From Lithobates sylvaticus (Eukaryota > Chordata > Amphibia > Anura > Ranidae): a stretch of DNA of 64,000 bases. The DNA lies in the NCBI GenBank assembly GCA_028564925.1, contig CM053033.1, positions 81,151,468-81,215,467 of the forward strand, read 5' to 3'. The position numbers and the translations under genes are program-made. Positions 21,321 through 33,594 of the stretch are shown here, piece by piece. Each line of letters opens with the position of its first letter. Within the stretch, counting starts at the first letter, position 1. A model generated the notes under the pieces. It saw nothing but the letters and a program-made list of their open reading frames with translations. It was not told where the DNA came from and ran no database searches.

Positions 21321-24300
21321 TCCTCGCTGTTTTCCACTGTTTTGCCCGCAGTACTTAATAATGCATCTCACCTGACTGTTTCCCTTTCCCTACAGCTCCC
21401 AGGAGGGAATACTCTGGTCCCCGCCATAATTGACTCTGGAGCCTGTAGTGGGTTCATGGACCAGACTTTTGCCCGCAAATTTCGAGTTCCTTTACGTCCC
21501 CGAGCCAGAGGACTGTCGGTACATCTAGCCGATGGGTCGGCTATCAGATCTGGACCTGTGACCCAAGAGACGGCTCCTCTACACGCTACCATTGCGGGTA
21601 ACCACAGTGAACTACTCCGCCTGGACATCATTGAGTCCCCTCTGTTCCCTGTTATCCTGGGCATACCCTGGCTCAAGGCCCATAACCCTCAAATAGACTG
21701 GCCCACGGGGAGTATCAGCTTCCTCTCTCCTTACTGCTGTCAGCACTGCCTGCAAGGGACCACCAACGTCTCACCCTCTCTGCTCTGTCTAGAGGTTGAC
21801 GTTGAGGCCCGTAGGACTGTCCCGGAAGAATACCACAGTTTCTTGGACGTATTCAGTCAAAAGGGGGCAGAGACACTCCCTCCACACAGGCCCTATGACT
21901 GCCCAATTGAACTCTTACCAGGTGCAGAAATTCCCTTCGGAAGAATCTTCCCTTTAACAGGACTGGAGTTGGAGACTCTCAAAGCATACATCGATGACAA
22001 CCTGCGAAAGGGGTTTATACAACCTTCTACCTCCCCAGCCGGGGCAGGGATTTTCTTTGTAGAGAAGAAAGATCACTCTCTACGCCCCTGCGTAGACTAC
22101 CGGGACTTGAACAAAATTACAATTAAGAATCGGTACCCTCTGCCCCTGGTACCGGAACTATTCCAGAGGCTTGGTACCGCTGTGGTGTTTACCAAATTAG
22201 ATCTCCGTGGGGCATATAACCTGGTCCGTATCCGAAGCGGGGACGAATGGAAGACTGCCTTTCGCACCCGCTTCGGACACTATGAATACCTGGTGATGCC
22301 ATTTGGGCTCTGCAACGCCCCTGCGACATTTCAACATTTTGTAAATGACATTTTTAGAGACTATCTTGACTTATTTGTTATTGTCTACTTGGATGACATC
22401 TTGATTTTCTCTCCCTCTCTGACCACTCACAGGGAACACGTCAAGAAGGTCTTGACCCGTCTTCGCCAGCATGGCCTGTATGCGAAGCCTGAAAAGTGCG
22501 AGTTTGAACGTCAAAGTATCCAGTTCCTAGGCTTGGTCATTTCAGTAGATGGGATTAAGATGGATCCGCAAAAAGTGTCTGCCATCTTGGATTGGCCTGC
22601 CCCCACGGACAAGAAGGGAATTCAGCGATTCGTAGGATTCGCGAATTTCTATCGCAAATTTATTAAGGGGTTTTCCAACATCATTGCTCCCATCACGAGA
22701 CTGACCAAGCAAGGTACCAAGTTCCAGTGGTCTCCTGAAGCTCAGTCTGCCTTTTCAACACTAAAGGACCAGTTCGTGTCGGCCTCGGTCTTGAAACACC
22801 CGGATCCTGCACTCCCTTACATCTTGGAGGTCGATGCCTCTGAAGTGGCGGTAGGGGCAATCCTCTCCCAGAGACAAGGCCCTAAGGCGCTCCTCCACCC
22901 GGTGGCCTTTTTCTCCCGTAAGCTGTCCGAAGCAGAGAGAAATTACGATGTCGGGGATAGAGAGCTACTGGCCATCAAGGCCGCGCTCGAGGAGTGGCGT
23001 TATCTTCTGGAAGGAGCCGCCCATCCTATCCTGGTCTACACGGACCATAAGAATCTGGAATACTTAAAAGTAGCCAAGAGGTTGAGACCCCGCCAGGCTA
23101 GATGGGCACTTTTCTTCACCAGATTTTCATTTCACATCACCTTCAGGCCCGGATCCAAGAATACCAAACCTGATGCCCTGTCACGAATGTTCAGTGAGTC
23201 CACAGTTCCGCCACCTCCAGACACCATACTTACCCCAGGTAACTTCCTTCTTCTGCATGAGGATCTTCTATCCGAAATTAAACAAGCCTCCGCTTTGATC
23301 CCTCACCAGCCGGGCAGTTCCTTGCAGCCTAGAGACGGTCTGCTGTGGCATGAGGAGAAGATATTGTTCCTCAACAGTCACGGGTGGCCGCCCTGAAATC
23401 CTGCCACGACCACGAATTGGCCGGCCACTTTGGTGCCCGCAAGACCGCTGATCTTCTCCTGCGCACCTTTTGGTGGCCCAACCTTCTAAAGGACTGCAGG
23501 GCATACGTCGAGTCATGTACCACGTGTAACCAGAATAAGGGCAGCAAGACAAGAGCCTGGGGCTTGCTGAACCCCCTTCCAGTCCCGGAGAAGCCATGGA
23601 GGATGATCTCCATGGACTTCATTGTCGAATTGCCCCCTTCTGAAGACTTCACAACCATTTTCGTGGTAGTAGACAGGTTCTCCAAGATGGCCCATTTCTT
23701 ACCCATGAAAGGCACCCCCTCAGCTCCTGAGACCGCAAGAGTCTTCATCAAGGAGATTGTGAGGCTCCACGGAATCCCCGCCAATATCGTATCTGACCGA
23801 GGGGTGCAATTTACGTCCAGGTTCTGGAGGGCGTTATGTGCGGCCCTGAAGATCAACCTCCTATTCTCCTCCGCTTACCATCCCCAGACCAACGGTCAGA
23901 CCGAACGTACCAACCAGACCTTGGAACAGTACCTGCGCTGCTACTCATGTTTTTCTCAAGATAACTGGGTCCCCCTCCTACCTCTTGCCGAGTTTGCATA
24001 CAATAACTCTGTTCATTCTGCAACTAACCAGTCTCCATTTTTTTCAAATTACGGGTTTCACCCCCTGTTCTTGTCTAACAGCATCCCAGAGTGCCCCGTG
24101 CCAGCAGCCCAGGAAACCCTGAATTTTTTCAGCACCAATAACAAGTTACTTCAGGAGACGATACTGAAGACCCAGGAACGAAACAAGGCGATATTTGACA
24201 AGAGGAGGAGAGGGGACCTCAACCTAAAGCCGGGAGACTTGGTTTGGCTGTCCACCCAAAACTTGAAATTGGCGTGTCCTTCCAAGAAGTTGGGGCCAAA

Positions 24301-24690
24301 GTTTGTGGGTCCTTTTCCTGTAACTAGAAAAATCAATAATGTGGCATACGAGTTAAAACTGCCTGACTCATTCAGAATCCACCCAGTCTTCCACGTTGCC
24401 CTTCTAAAACCTTCAACTCCGGATCCCTTTGCTAGCCGGAACACCGGCCCTCCTGAACCTGTGCTTATCGATGGCGAGGAGGAATTTGAAGTGGAAACTA
24501 TTGTGGACTGCAGGAAAAGATATGGCCAGGTTCAATACCTTGTAAAGTGGAAGGGCTACGGGCCGGAAGAGAATTCTTGGGAGCCAGAGGCTAACATCCA
24601 TGCCCAGAGGCTAATTTCGGCCTTCAGGAGAGCCAATCCAAGTAAGTGGGCCCAGTTGGGCATCCGGAGGCTGCCCATTGGAGGGGGGCA
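20400..24690 (+). CDS. Gag-Pol coding region of the chromovirus (fossil)
   Basis: The start is the ATG right after the primer-binding site, with no leader. Parts by rough position: capsid-like Gag (20590-21120), CCHC knuckle, aspartic protease, reverse transcriptase with YLDD, RNase H, HHCC integrase with a DDE core, and a C-terminal chromodomain that may guide insertion into particular chromatin. The coding region continues up to the 3' LTR. Gag and Pol are not separated by a stop or a frame change, in keeping with single-polyprotein chromoviruses. It is close to whole, with about one interruption overall. The sequence has high GC and codon use unlike the surrounding AT-rich DNA, as expected for an incomer. 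Confidence 0.9.
21340..23200 (+). other. Pol part: protease, reverse transcriptase, RNase H
   Basis: The protease has the active-site triad in IIDSGACSGFM (about 21427). Reverse transcriptase spans about 21900-22560: RPCVDYRDLNKITIKNRYPL, FTKLDLRGAYNLVRI, VMPFGLCNAPATFQHFVND, and the catalytic VYLDDILIFS at about 22383-22412. RNase H follows at about 22800-23190 (LEVDASEVAVGAILSQ, YTDHKNLEYL, RPGSKNTKPDALSRM). All are in the usual Gypsy order. Confidence 0.92.
23400..24640 (+). other. Pol part: integrase and chromodomain
   Basis: The HHCC zinc domain is HDHELAGHFGARK...CTTCNQNK (23405-23540). The catalytic core has the first Asp in MDFIVELPPS, the second in VSDRGVQFTSRFW, and the Glu in HPQTNGQTERTNQTLEQYLR. 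A GPF/Y-like module (KLGPKFVGPFPV) follows. The C-terminus is a chromodomain at about 24480-24625, with QYLVKWKGYGPEENSWEPEA, whose aromatic residues correspond to those that bind methylated histone tails. This module defines chromoviruses. Confidence 0.92.
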
Positions 24691-24691
24691 A
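24678..24691 (+). other. Polypurine tract
   Basis: A G-rich run (GGAGGGGGGCAA) directly before the 3' LTR, in the place where plus-strand DNA synthesis is primed. Confidence 0.7.
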
Positions 24692-25928
24692 TGTCAGGAA
24701 AGCCCCTCCAGCGGACGTCCCAACATCCCCAGGAGGAGAAGGATTCCCCGGCTCAGAACGGGCCTGCTGCGCCCACACATGCGCAATGGCGCGCGCGGGA
24801 GCGCGCGCGTGCACGCGCGGCTTCCCTGACGTTGTTTGGCGCCAAGAGCGCTATTTAAACCAAACCCAGTCCCTGTTGCCTTGCTGCCCGATCAACAGCG
24901 TTTCCTGTATGTGCTTGGTCTCCCTGCAAAACCTGATTCATCTGATCCCTGCTGAAACCTGGCTTGTCTCTGACTCTTCTGACTTCTGCCTGCCCCGATC
25001 TCGGCTCTGGACTTTGACTACCCCTTTGGATGCTCCCTTGTACCTGATCTGCCCGTCTGTGTTTGACCCTGCCTGTTTGAGACCCGCCTGCACATTACCT
25101 GTTTGCTTCCTGCTGCTGGACTACAGGACACCTCCTTGTGTCTGCTGCACATTACCTGCTTGCTTCCTGCTGCTGGACTACAGGACACCTCCTTGTGTCT
25201 GCTGCACATTACCTGTTTGCTTCCTGCTGCTGGACTACAGGACACCTCCTTGTGTCTGCTGCACATTACCTGTTTGCTTCCTGCTGCTGGACTACAGGAC
25301 ACCTCCTTGTGTCTGCTGCACATTACCTGCTTGCTTCCTGCTGCTGGACTACAGGACACCTCCTTGTGTCTGCTGCACATTACCTGCTTGCTTCCTGCTG
25401 CTGGACTACAGGACACCTCCTTGTGTCTGCTGCACATTACCTGCTTGCTTCCTGCTGCTGGACTACAGGACACCTCCTTGTGTCTGCTGCACATTACCTG
25501 CTTGCTTCCTGCTGCTGGACTACAGGACACCTCCTTGTGTCTGCTGCACATTACCTGCTTGCTTCCTGCTGCTGGACTACAGGACACCTCCTTGTGTCTG
25601 CTGCACATTACCTGCTTGCTTCCTGCTGCTGGACTTCAGGACACCTCCTGGTGTCTGCTGCACATTACCTGCTTGCTTCCTGCTGCTGGACTACAGGACA
25701 CCTCCTTGTGTCTGCTACACATCTCCTGCTTGCTTCCTGCTGCTGGACTACAGGATACCTCCTGGTTCCCGTCTGCACAGATCTCCAGCCCTCTACCCAG
25801 CTTACCAGCCAGGCACTTGTGCTCCCCTGTGCTCTCGAGCTCCTGTCTTCCCTATCAGGGGTTCCCGAACCAGGGGTTTACGAGTGGCCGCTCCCTGCAA
25901 TACGGGCTCTGCCTTAAGGTACGTGACA
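24692..25928 (+). repeat. 3' LTR of the chromovirus
   Basis: About 1,237 bp. As far as I can compare by eye it matches the 5' LTR throughout the 57-bp array and both ends. It is 32 bp shorter within the alternating GC tract and has one visible base difference beside that tract. The 57-bp array is at about 25094-25766. Confidence 0.92.
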
Positions 25929-26272
25929 TAGTGACAGCTCTTTGGATCCTATATTGAGAGTTGACAGCAACAGATTCCAAATGCAAATAGCACACTTGAA
26001 ATGAACTCTGGACCTTTTATCTGCTCCTTGTAAATGGGATAATGAGGGAATAACACACACCTGGCCATGGAACAGCTGAGCAGCCAATTGTCCCATTACT
26101 TTTGGTCCCTTAAAAAGTGGGAGGCACATATACAAGCTGTTGTAATTCCTGCACCGTTCACCTGATTTGGATGTAAATATCGTCAAATTAAAGTTGAAAG
26201 TCTGCAGTTAAAGCACATCTTGTTTGTTTTATTTCAAATCTATTGTGGTGGTGTATAGAGCCAAAAAGATTA
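25929..26272 (-). mobile_element. Tc1-like transposon, right part
   Basis: This continues the element at 17912-19117 after the second TAGTG. It holds the 5' untranslated side of the transposase (minus strand) and the inner right inverted repeat (AAAGTTGAAAGTCTGCA, then CAAATCTATTGTGGTGGTG, GAGCCAAAAAGATTAGAA). The outermost part, expected to mirror TACAGTCAGGTCC, is missing; sequence of a TTAA element starts at about 26273. Confidence 0.8.
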
Positions 26273-26638
26273 GAACGGTTTAGGAGATATTTGGCAAAAG
26301 ACAGGCACCGCTGTCTATGGCGCATGCGCCGTAGACAGCGGCGCGCAGGCGCACTGAGCGCTCTGCTGTTCACGGCAATATGCCGCGAGTGGCGGCTCCC
26401 GTGCACATGCGTCGTCGTGACGTCATCGCGGCTCCGTCGAATGACAGCGCCGGAGCAGCGAGACCCACCAAGAAGATGGAGGCTCCGTACACAAGGGGAC
26501 AGCGGTGACTTCGCTGGCTCCTGTGTCAGGTAAGTGACACATAATGGACTACTATGCGATGCATAGTAGTCCATTATGCTTTACCTTTGCAGGGAAACAA
26601 AGAGGAAGTAAACCCATCAGGGTGTACTTCCTCTTTAA
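26273..26638. mobile_element. TTAA-type MITE, TTAAAGTGGTTGTAAACC family, copy 2, left end lost
   Basis: The left terminus is missing; it begins at CGGTTTAGGAGATATTTGG, which in copy 1 is internal. It ends with TACTTCCTCTTTAA. It has a GC-rich centre with a hairpin (CGCTGTCTATGGCGCATGCG and its complement), the GT...AG hairpin block at 26530-26592, and AGGAAGTAAACCC/GGGTGTACTTCCT near the right end. Joined end to end with a truncated Tc1 element, which suggests a deletion or recombination at this junction. Confidence 0.7.
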
Positions 26639-29600
26639 AGCTGTAATTTGCTTTGGCGAAAATATGAGCAGACGTTGGGGTAACTTCCCTTTGCTTCCTG
26701 ATCTTCTGATGACCTAAATATTTACTTTATTTACTCTCACGGTCTTACAGCTGGTATTGCTGTTGGGACATGCTGTGACACTGCTTGTTCCTCATTGGTC
26801 TGCTTTTCTATTAGCTAATACCTATTCTAGAAGAAAAAATTTAAGTTAATGTGTGTTGTGTTGTGTTAATGTTAGTATGTATGTATAAAATTAACACTCT
26901 CCAATGTGTTACTTTGTTGCGAACTGGCTGTTTGCTGTTAGCTGTGCAGTGGTGATGTCCTGCTGATCTCTTTGTATCACTGCAAGTCTAATATAGATCA
27001 GATGTCTTGAATGGTCAGAATTGTTTATACAGAATGACATAATTTTCCTGTTTTGGTATTTTATTAGACTGTAAGCAACCACAACTGTACAATGTATGTA
27101 ACGTGACTGCAGGGTGGCCGTAATCTGATCCAGTGGTCCGCAGACGCCTGTGGGTTTGCAAATGCTGCAGTTCTATCCTGTGATGCTAAAAATGAGATCA
27201 TGGTTGGCTATAAGGACACTAAAGGGTCAGTCCACCCAAAACTGATATTTCAGTGGTTGGCAGATGCTGAAGAGTTAAACCACTTCTGTCTTCTATATGT
27301 TGGCAATCCTATTGGCGGGATCTCTGCACTAAATTCCTGGGTCCGCACACCTGGTGTGCCTGTTATTAAGGGCTCTCGGCATCCCTGCTTGATTTTTTTT
27401 ATTTTATAGTATGGGGATGTAATGGAAGGAGAGAGAACATCTATATTAGTAGTAGTAAGACTGGAATGTGGGTTGGGATAAAGATGGAAACTTTTATGGA
27501 CAAATATCACTGCTGGAAATAAAGTAAACTGGCCCAAACATGGCCTCCTCCCCCTGAACCTGAAATGTATCTTTTGAGGAGGTTGAACTTTTTAGAAATC
27601 CAAAACAGCCATAACACAAGGTTTTTAGTTTTTTCTAATATTGCCTTACCCCACAACAGAGTTGTACACTAAGTGCATTTTAGAATTCTTTCATGGTGAG
27701 AATGCTGACATCAAGCGATTATCTGCAAGCATCTGCTAAAGTACATACTATTCTCCACATTCAGATGGTGTTCCTCACTGTGCTCCCCATTATTCTGGTT
27801 GGCAATTGTGCTTTTAGGTAACATGTATGCTTTTATTTCTACAGAAGAGATTATCATGCTGATTTTCTGCTTTTTGCCACAAACCTACATCCCTCTGACT
27901 CGCTAAGTGCACAAGCTCTTCGGTATATTGTCTCTAGTGTTTTGCTCAGATGTAAAATCCACTTTGTTCTAAGTTGATTGTTAGAAGGCTGTCTCCACAA
28001 TCATAGATACCCAACAGATGAATCCTTTTTTTTTTTTTACATCGAGTTCAGTGCAATCAGAGTTACACAAATTTCATGTTCCAGGAACACATGTATCCAT
28101 AACTGCATGTACCTGTAGATGAAAGATGCTGAGCCATCGCAGTTGTCATCTTTGCATGCTTTCCCACAATCCCTAGTAAATAGACAGTGCTGCTGTTGAG
28201 TGAACATGACTTTCCTGCAGGGGGATAAACCTGCTAAAGTGTCATAGCTGCTGCTACTTTCTCAAGATGCAAAGGGGAGATTTCCCGCTCTGATCCTGCA
28301 TAAGCTATTCTATTTGTCAGAATGATGTAAAGTGGGCCCAGGAACAGTTTTTTAAAGACTGCTTTGTTCTAGATTCCATTTTCAAATGCTCTCACTGCAA
28401 TAAAAAAGTACTCAAATATTAAAACACAGTAAAATGTATGTAAAAATAGGAGCTCCTTTTTGTCATTTTAGAATACCAAGTAAAACCTATTGAAGTCATG
28501 GGCAAGAAGGCAGGATAACTTTGAATGTCATACGTGTTTGGTTGTTTCCTCATGGGTCGGAAATACTATTCTCTTTCTTTTGTTATTGTAGTTTAAGGTG
28601 GGCGTGGAGTTGTAACCACTGAGGAGGCTTCTTTATTCTCTCATTGGACCCACAGCTGGATCACTGCTGACCTCACAAGTGGTATCAACATTCTGGACTT
28701 TGTTACCTTAACCACAGTGCCGAGCAGTCTAATCTAGTAACTGGTGGCACATAGGTTAGCATTCTACTGTGGTGTCACTAATGTATCGGGCAGTTAGGAG
28801 CTTTTGATCAGGGCCTCTGGGTTTTAGGGATCATTGTGGCCACCTAAGGAAAAAATGAACAGGTATGTGGGTAAAAATTCTATTCAGCAGTGATACTGCA
28901 TTACTTCCATTGCCCTGTTTTAAGTGTTTTCAGCATCCATGGTATGCATCCTTTTTTGTATTATTATTATCAGTCGTCTTTAAATTCTTCTGGAAACCAC
29001 ACAGCAGGGAAGAAAAAACCTCCAGACATCTGGGAACAGGCACTCCAAACGCACCCACATCTTTATTTTTAACGTCTGCCCAGAGTATGGCTCAGTGTCT
29101 CTGAAGCACGCCCCGAATGCAGACCTCTGGCCAGTTCCTCCACTTAAAACTCCTGTATGATCACAGCCGACCTGAGAGACAGAGGGACCATTTACAAACA
29201 CCCCTGAGAGTTTCCGTTTGCCGAGCTTGGCATACTTTTCAGGGAGGGGATGGACTGCAAAGTATCCAAGACAGAATTCAAATTCACAAGCTGCCGGAAG
29301 CTGCAAGGGAACTGGTACCAAGACACTGCCAACAGCTGCACCCTCAGTCTGGAACTCAGCACTGTGTATCACAAGGATTTACAGGATTCGCTGTGGCCAT
29401 TTGGTTTTCTTTAATCATGGTAAAAGTCTGCACCATTGCCATGGACTTTAATTAAACGGGTGAGTAAACAAGGACAGGAACCATATTTGCTCACCCTGGC
29501 TACACATGAGAATATATATAGCTAAGGCAGTTAACTACTCTAAACCTGTTTTTCAGATTGTGACAGTGCTAAAAGGTTAAATTTTCCAGGATTCCTTTTC

Positions 29601-29679
29601 CCTAAAAAGTCTGTCAATAACGTCAGAATAGGGTACTGGAATAATTTATCTACTCTGTATTTTTGCAGCCCTCACTTAT
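26639..29679. other. Intergenic stretch, no gene seen
   Basis: About 3 kb without recognisable gene. A dispersed-repeat motif (GGGTCAGTCCACCCAAAACT at 27225-27244) recurs in part near 62787. The open frames here are short and lack domains. Confidence 0.4.
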
Positions 29680-30535
29680 TTTGCAGGGCTGTACCAAGAA
29701 CACTGAGCCATTCACATTAGTCCCTGCACCCTAGAAGCTTACACTTTAATGTCCCCACCACAGTCACACACTATTAGTATACATATATATAGCTCTGACA
29801 TATTCCACAGTGCTGTACAGAGAACACTGAACCATGCACCAGAGCAGCTTACACTGTAATGCACCCCTCCACGCTACAGTCACACAGTTTTGTATACATT
29901 TAGGCTTATTGTACACTAGTGGTTGGGGTGCGGTAAAAACCCACTGTTGAGCTACTTTCTCCCCAAATCGCTCCCCTAAGCTGCTGTATGGGACTATACA
30001 CATGCTGCGGCGGTGATGCAGAAAAGCTTATCCCTGCTGTCACATTCACAGGTTGTACTGTGAATGGGCCTGTGGTGCCACAAACACCCCGCAGCTGCAT
30101 GCAGTGTACGTGGTTGCAGCCAGTGGTGTGGGCTTTTAAGGGTTAAAACAGATGTTGAGGAAGTAATATAACACTTCCTCATCACCTTTCTAATGCCCTC
30201 TGAAAAGTGATCTACCACAAATCGTTTTTCATAAGGTGATGCCAGTGTAAACCATATCTTACCTAGCTCCAACATTTTATAGTGCTATACAAATAATAAA
30301 CCATTTACACTAGTCTCTGTACCAGAGGAGCTTGTACTCTGTCCCATCCCAGACACACACAGAAGCCAGTTAATCATCCAGTACATTGGACTGTGGGAGG
30401 AAAAAAAACTTCAAATCAACACAAACATGAAGAAAAGGTACAAACCCCATGTATAGGGTCATGTTGGTAATTGAATCGAGGACTCCACCACAGCCAGACA
30501 CACACACTGTTTCATTTACCAAGCTGATACACTGT
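29680..30535. repeat. Cluster of old SINE/LINE-tail fragments
   Basis: Three related fragments: about 29685-29770, 29790-29890 and 30275-30535. Each has GCTGTACAGAGAACACTGA or a variant, then AGCTTACACT and a cytosine-rich stretch. The last also keeps ATTGGACTGTGGGAGGAA, a motif I recall from a widespread fish and amphibian repeat. All are old and truncated. Confidence 0.45.
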
Positions 30536-31315
30536 GCAGACTGTCTTTTCACTGTGCACGGGCCAAACCCAACATTGCAACACAGGAGGCATGAGCTCTG
30601 AGCAGTATCTTTTTGACATTGCTATTAACTACTGGATCTTTGTGGGCAAATCAGCTAGTTGTAAAGAAGAACCAGAATGTGTATATGTGTCTGTAATAAA
30701 AGATGTTACATGTCTTGTTGGGCGCCACATATCAATTCAGCGTTCACGTAGAGAATCTTTGGACTCTGTGCAAATTGACTCACCTGCACTGGCTCTAGAG
30801 GTACCTGGGACTTATTGGCAGTGCCGTTCACAGAGACATAGAAGAAAAGGAAATACCTGACTTTTTTTTTGTGTTGGATAAAAAGGTAAAGTGTTCCCAG
30901 ACTATGCAGGTATGATTTGACCATTCCAGTCTGCCAGCAGGTCCATTAGCATGAATGTTCATGCTTTAGTTAAATATGTGGCAAGGTGAGCAATTCAAGC
31001 TGCCTCTGCCTGGACAGGTTTCCAAACTTCAGGAACCTGTAGTTGCCAATCACAATTAGTGCTGTATTGTTTTGACATCAATAAACTAAAATCCGATTGG
31101 CTGCTGCAGTTTCTAACTAAGATGCTTAGTGCTTAATATGTTTCATGGTATTAAATACATCTATAAAGGAATCTCAATGAACAATTCTCTTTTGCAGTGT
31201 TATAACCTGGGATTAAAATGCTTTTACAAAAAAGAATCCATAATGTCAGTATTTTTTACTTTGTGTCACAATATAAAATGTTTTGCAAAGCGTTAGTTGC
31301 GTCATCCGAATGAAA
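30536..31315. other. Intergenic stretch, no gene seen
   Basis: A short open frame at 30534-30860 has no recognisable domain, and no convincing splice sites bound it. Nothing else seen. Confidence 0.35.
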
Positions 31316-31710
31316 TTAAAGCTATAGGTAAAACTTTTTTTTTTTCATTTTGAATAGACTAAGGGAGGGCTATAACCCCTGTAAGGTTTATGTTTGCTCT
31401 TTTTGTCCCATTGGGGAAATTTCCCTTAATTTCCTGTCCCATAGCCAAAACAAGTGAGAGGAAATCCCTGCAAGTTAAGGGAATCTCTTGGGGACCCCCA
31501 GGTCACCACAACCAGTGTCCCCATTGGAAGATTTTCCTTCTAATACTTCTCTGGGGATAACCTAAAATTCTGGAGTTTCTTTTACTTTCAATGATAATAG
31601 TAAACAGTACAAATAGAGAGGGGGAATCTCTCCAACAGGGACACAGACAGCAATAAGAACTGGCAGGTGTTTTAATCCTTCTCATCTCTAACCAAAACAG
31701 AAAAAAAAAA
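31316..31710. mobile_element. Dispersed repeat, GGGCTATAACCCC family
   Basis: Starts at a TTAAAGCTATAGG motif and has GGAGGGCTATAACCCCTGTA, TTCCTGTCCCATAGCC and GGGGACCCCCAGG landmarks that I recall from a ranid repeat. The right end is not defined here; no inverted terminal repeat seen. Confidence 0.45.
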
Positions 31711-32135
31711 TTGCCATTTTTAAATCCATTTTATTTGTAGGCTCCCAACATTACAAATTGTGTAAAATAGTTATACAAAGTTCTGTCAGTGTAAAGACAT
31801 GGAAGTAAGAAGATAAGTTTCTATGTGAAACAAAAAGGACAATTTTGTGATGAACCAGTGACACTGAGATTTGAGGTCCATTCTCAGATGGACCAGTCCA
31901 AACACCCGGCAGGTCATGTGTTTTTTGGCGCAAAACAAAAACAAAACATTTTTCCACATAATTTTATGATCAGGTCCTCACGTTTGTTTATTTAGCTATG
32001 GGAATATTAAACTGTGCTTTGCCTCTTTATTGTATATTGAAGAATCAGATTATGAAAGTTGAAAAGTGATGTTAATTAGAAGAGAGAGCCCAGGGCTGCA
32101 GATAAATTCTGTCGGTCTTGGCTAATGGCTATCGG

Positions 32136-32140
<5 letters not shown>

Positions 32141-32170
<30 letters not shown>
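32141..32170. repeat. (GT)15 microsatellite
   Basis: Fifteen uninterrupted GT units. Confidence 0.95.
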
Positions 32171-32173
<3 letters not shown>

Positions 32174-32621
32174 AGGGCACAAAAGACTGTTTTCTTTTCA
32201 GAAACTTTTCAAATCAGCCTTTATAAATATTTTCTTTACCATTAGCAAAATGCAGTAGTTATGTCACCCATTTGGATTTTATCTGCCACTTTTCTTACAG
32301 AGAAAAAAAAATAACTGTGTGTTTAGAATGAAAGTTCATAGTCTTTGGAATTACTACCAGTCGCTCCTCATCAGAAACAGTGTATTGCAAGCTAGAATAT
32401 GTACTGAGAGTCATGTGATTAATAAGAGCCAATTTAGTGTAACCTACCTTCGCAATGTCATGCGATCACTCTCAGCAGCATGATGTCATGTGATCACTTA
32501 GAGACAGTTTAGTGAAATGTGGTAGCATGATTATGCCTATACCGTTTACCGTTTCTCATAAGCACAAGAAGCATACCTTCTGTTAATCCATGGTCTGTCC
32601 CTACTATGAATTGTTCCTGCA

Positions 32622-32922
32622 TTGAGGCTGCATTCACACTGGTGTATCATCTGAACGCCTGCAAAATAATGTGAAACATGTGTCACACTTGCAGTGCTGT
32701 TTATTTTAATGGCTCCCAAATGTGCAGTTTAGCACTGCAAATATGGCAAAACACCATGTTAAAATACACTCAAAGCTCAAAAAGATTCTAAAGCTTTTTT
32801 GCTGCGTTTCTCACTTGTTGGGCAGCCAATTGAAATTAATAGGCTGCCATATGCCACAATGGTGAAAACCAGCATATGCATGATGCCTAGTGTCGCACTA
32901 CAGTAGTGTGAATGGGGACTTA
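32622..32922. mobile_element. TIR element, GCATTCACACT family
   Basis: The left end TTGAGGCTGCATTCACACT is mirrored by AGTGTGAATGGGGACTTA at the right. It is related to the elements at 3292-3498 and 60456-60927 and has no coding capacity. Confidence 0.6.
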
Positions 32923-33062
32923 GTTGTGCACAGGAGACATGAACATGTATCCATATGTACGACTGTAACATACAGGATTTGTAATGTTATTGATATGCCA
33001 TTTACTGAATGGAATGCATTTGTAAATGACAAGTTTTCTTCCTTGGTATTTATTTTTTGTAG

Positions 33063-33133
33063 GTGCCAGACCCAAGAAGCTACACAGGAACAGTATGGAC
33101 AGCTTGGACCTAATGAAGCTTCCTTCAGAGAAG
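33063..33133 (+). CDS. Candidate host coding exon, 71 bp
   Basis: An open block is bounded by a strong acceptor (TTATTTTTTGTAG before it) and a donor (AAG/GTGAGG after it). The preferred frame, entered after two bases, gives ARPKKLHRNSMDSLDL then MKLPSEK, basic at first and then Ser/Leu-rich, with no stop. It would end in phase 0. One other frame is also open, so coding is not proven. I do not recognise the protein. The next candidate block, at 37815, starts in a compatible phase. A TIR element begins 34 bp after the donor. Confidence 0.45.
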
Positions 33134-33167
33134 GTGAGGAATAGAAGCACTTATGAAACACAGTATA

Positions 33168-33594
33168 AAGCCCCATACACACGCTCGGATTATCCGAGGA
33201 CCAGGTCCGTCGGATCATGTCCGTCGTACTTTGTCCGATGTTGGTTTTGCGTACACACGGTCGGACAACATTGTCGGAAAATCCGATCATTCTGAACGTG
33301 GTGACGTTTGTTGCCTACGACCGGACTACGTAGAGGCTAGTAGCCAATAGCTTTGGTCTTGTAATGTGATCTGAGCATGCGTAGCACTTTGTCCGTCGGA
33401 ATTCGCTACACACGATCAGAATTGGTGTGATCGGACTTTGTTGTCGAAAAATCTATCCAGCAGGAGATAGGACTTTGTCCGTCGGACAATCCGATGGAAA
33501 CTGTCCGATGGTGCCTACACACGGTCGGAATTTCCGACAACATTGTCCGATAGGACAGAATCCATCGGAAAATCCGACCGTGTGTATGGGGCTT
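33168..33594. mobile_element. TIR element, AAGCCCCATACACACG family
   Basis: 24-bp terminal repeats differ at one base (AAGCCCCATACACACGSTCG, then GATT). The interior consists of many short inverted motifs around GTCGGAC and TCCGA, so the strand could fold extensively. No coding capacity. Relatives: 53479-53909 and 6446-6766. Confidence 0.8.

Larger units (their letters stand above)
19118..25928 (+). mobile_element. Ty3/Gypsy chromovirus (sushi-like), near-whole young fossil
   Basis: A full-length LTR retrotransposon of about 6.8 kb. LTRs begin TGTCAGG and end GTGACA. Order: 5' LTR, primer-binding site, Gag with zinc knuckle, protease, reverse transcriptase, RNase H, integrase, chromodomain, polypurine tract, 3' LTR. 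The chromodomain and the vertebrate setting point to the chromovirus branch that includes sushi. Gag and reverse transcriptase lie in one long open frame, as in Tf1-like elements. The two LTRs differ visibly by about one substitution plus a length change in a GC-rich tract, so the insertion is very recent. The copy looks close to whole, with about one interruption in its coding region. Confidence 0.92.

Noticed and set aside
30534-30860. 108-residue plus-strand frame
   Set aside because: Starts in the tail of an old repeat, has no domain and no supporting signals.
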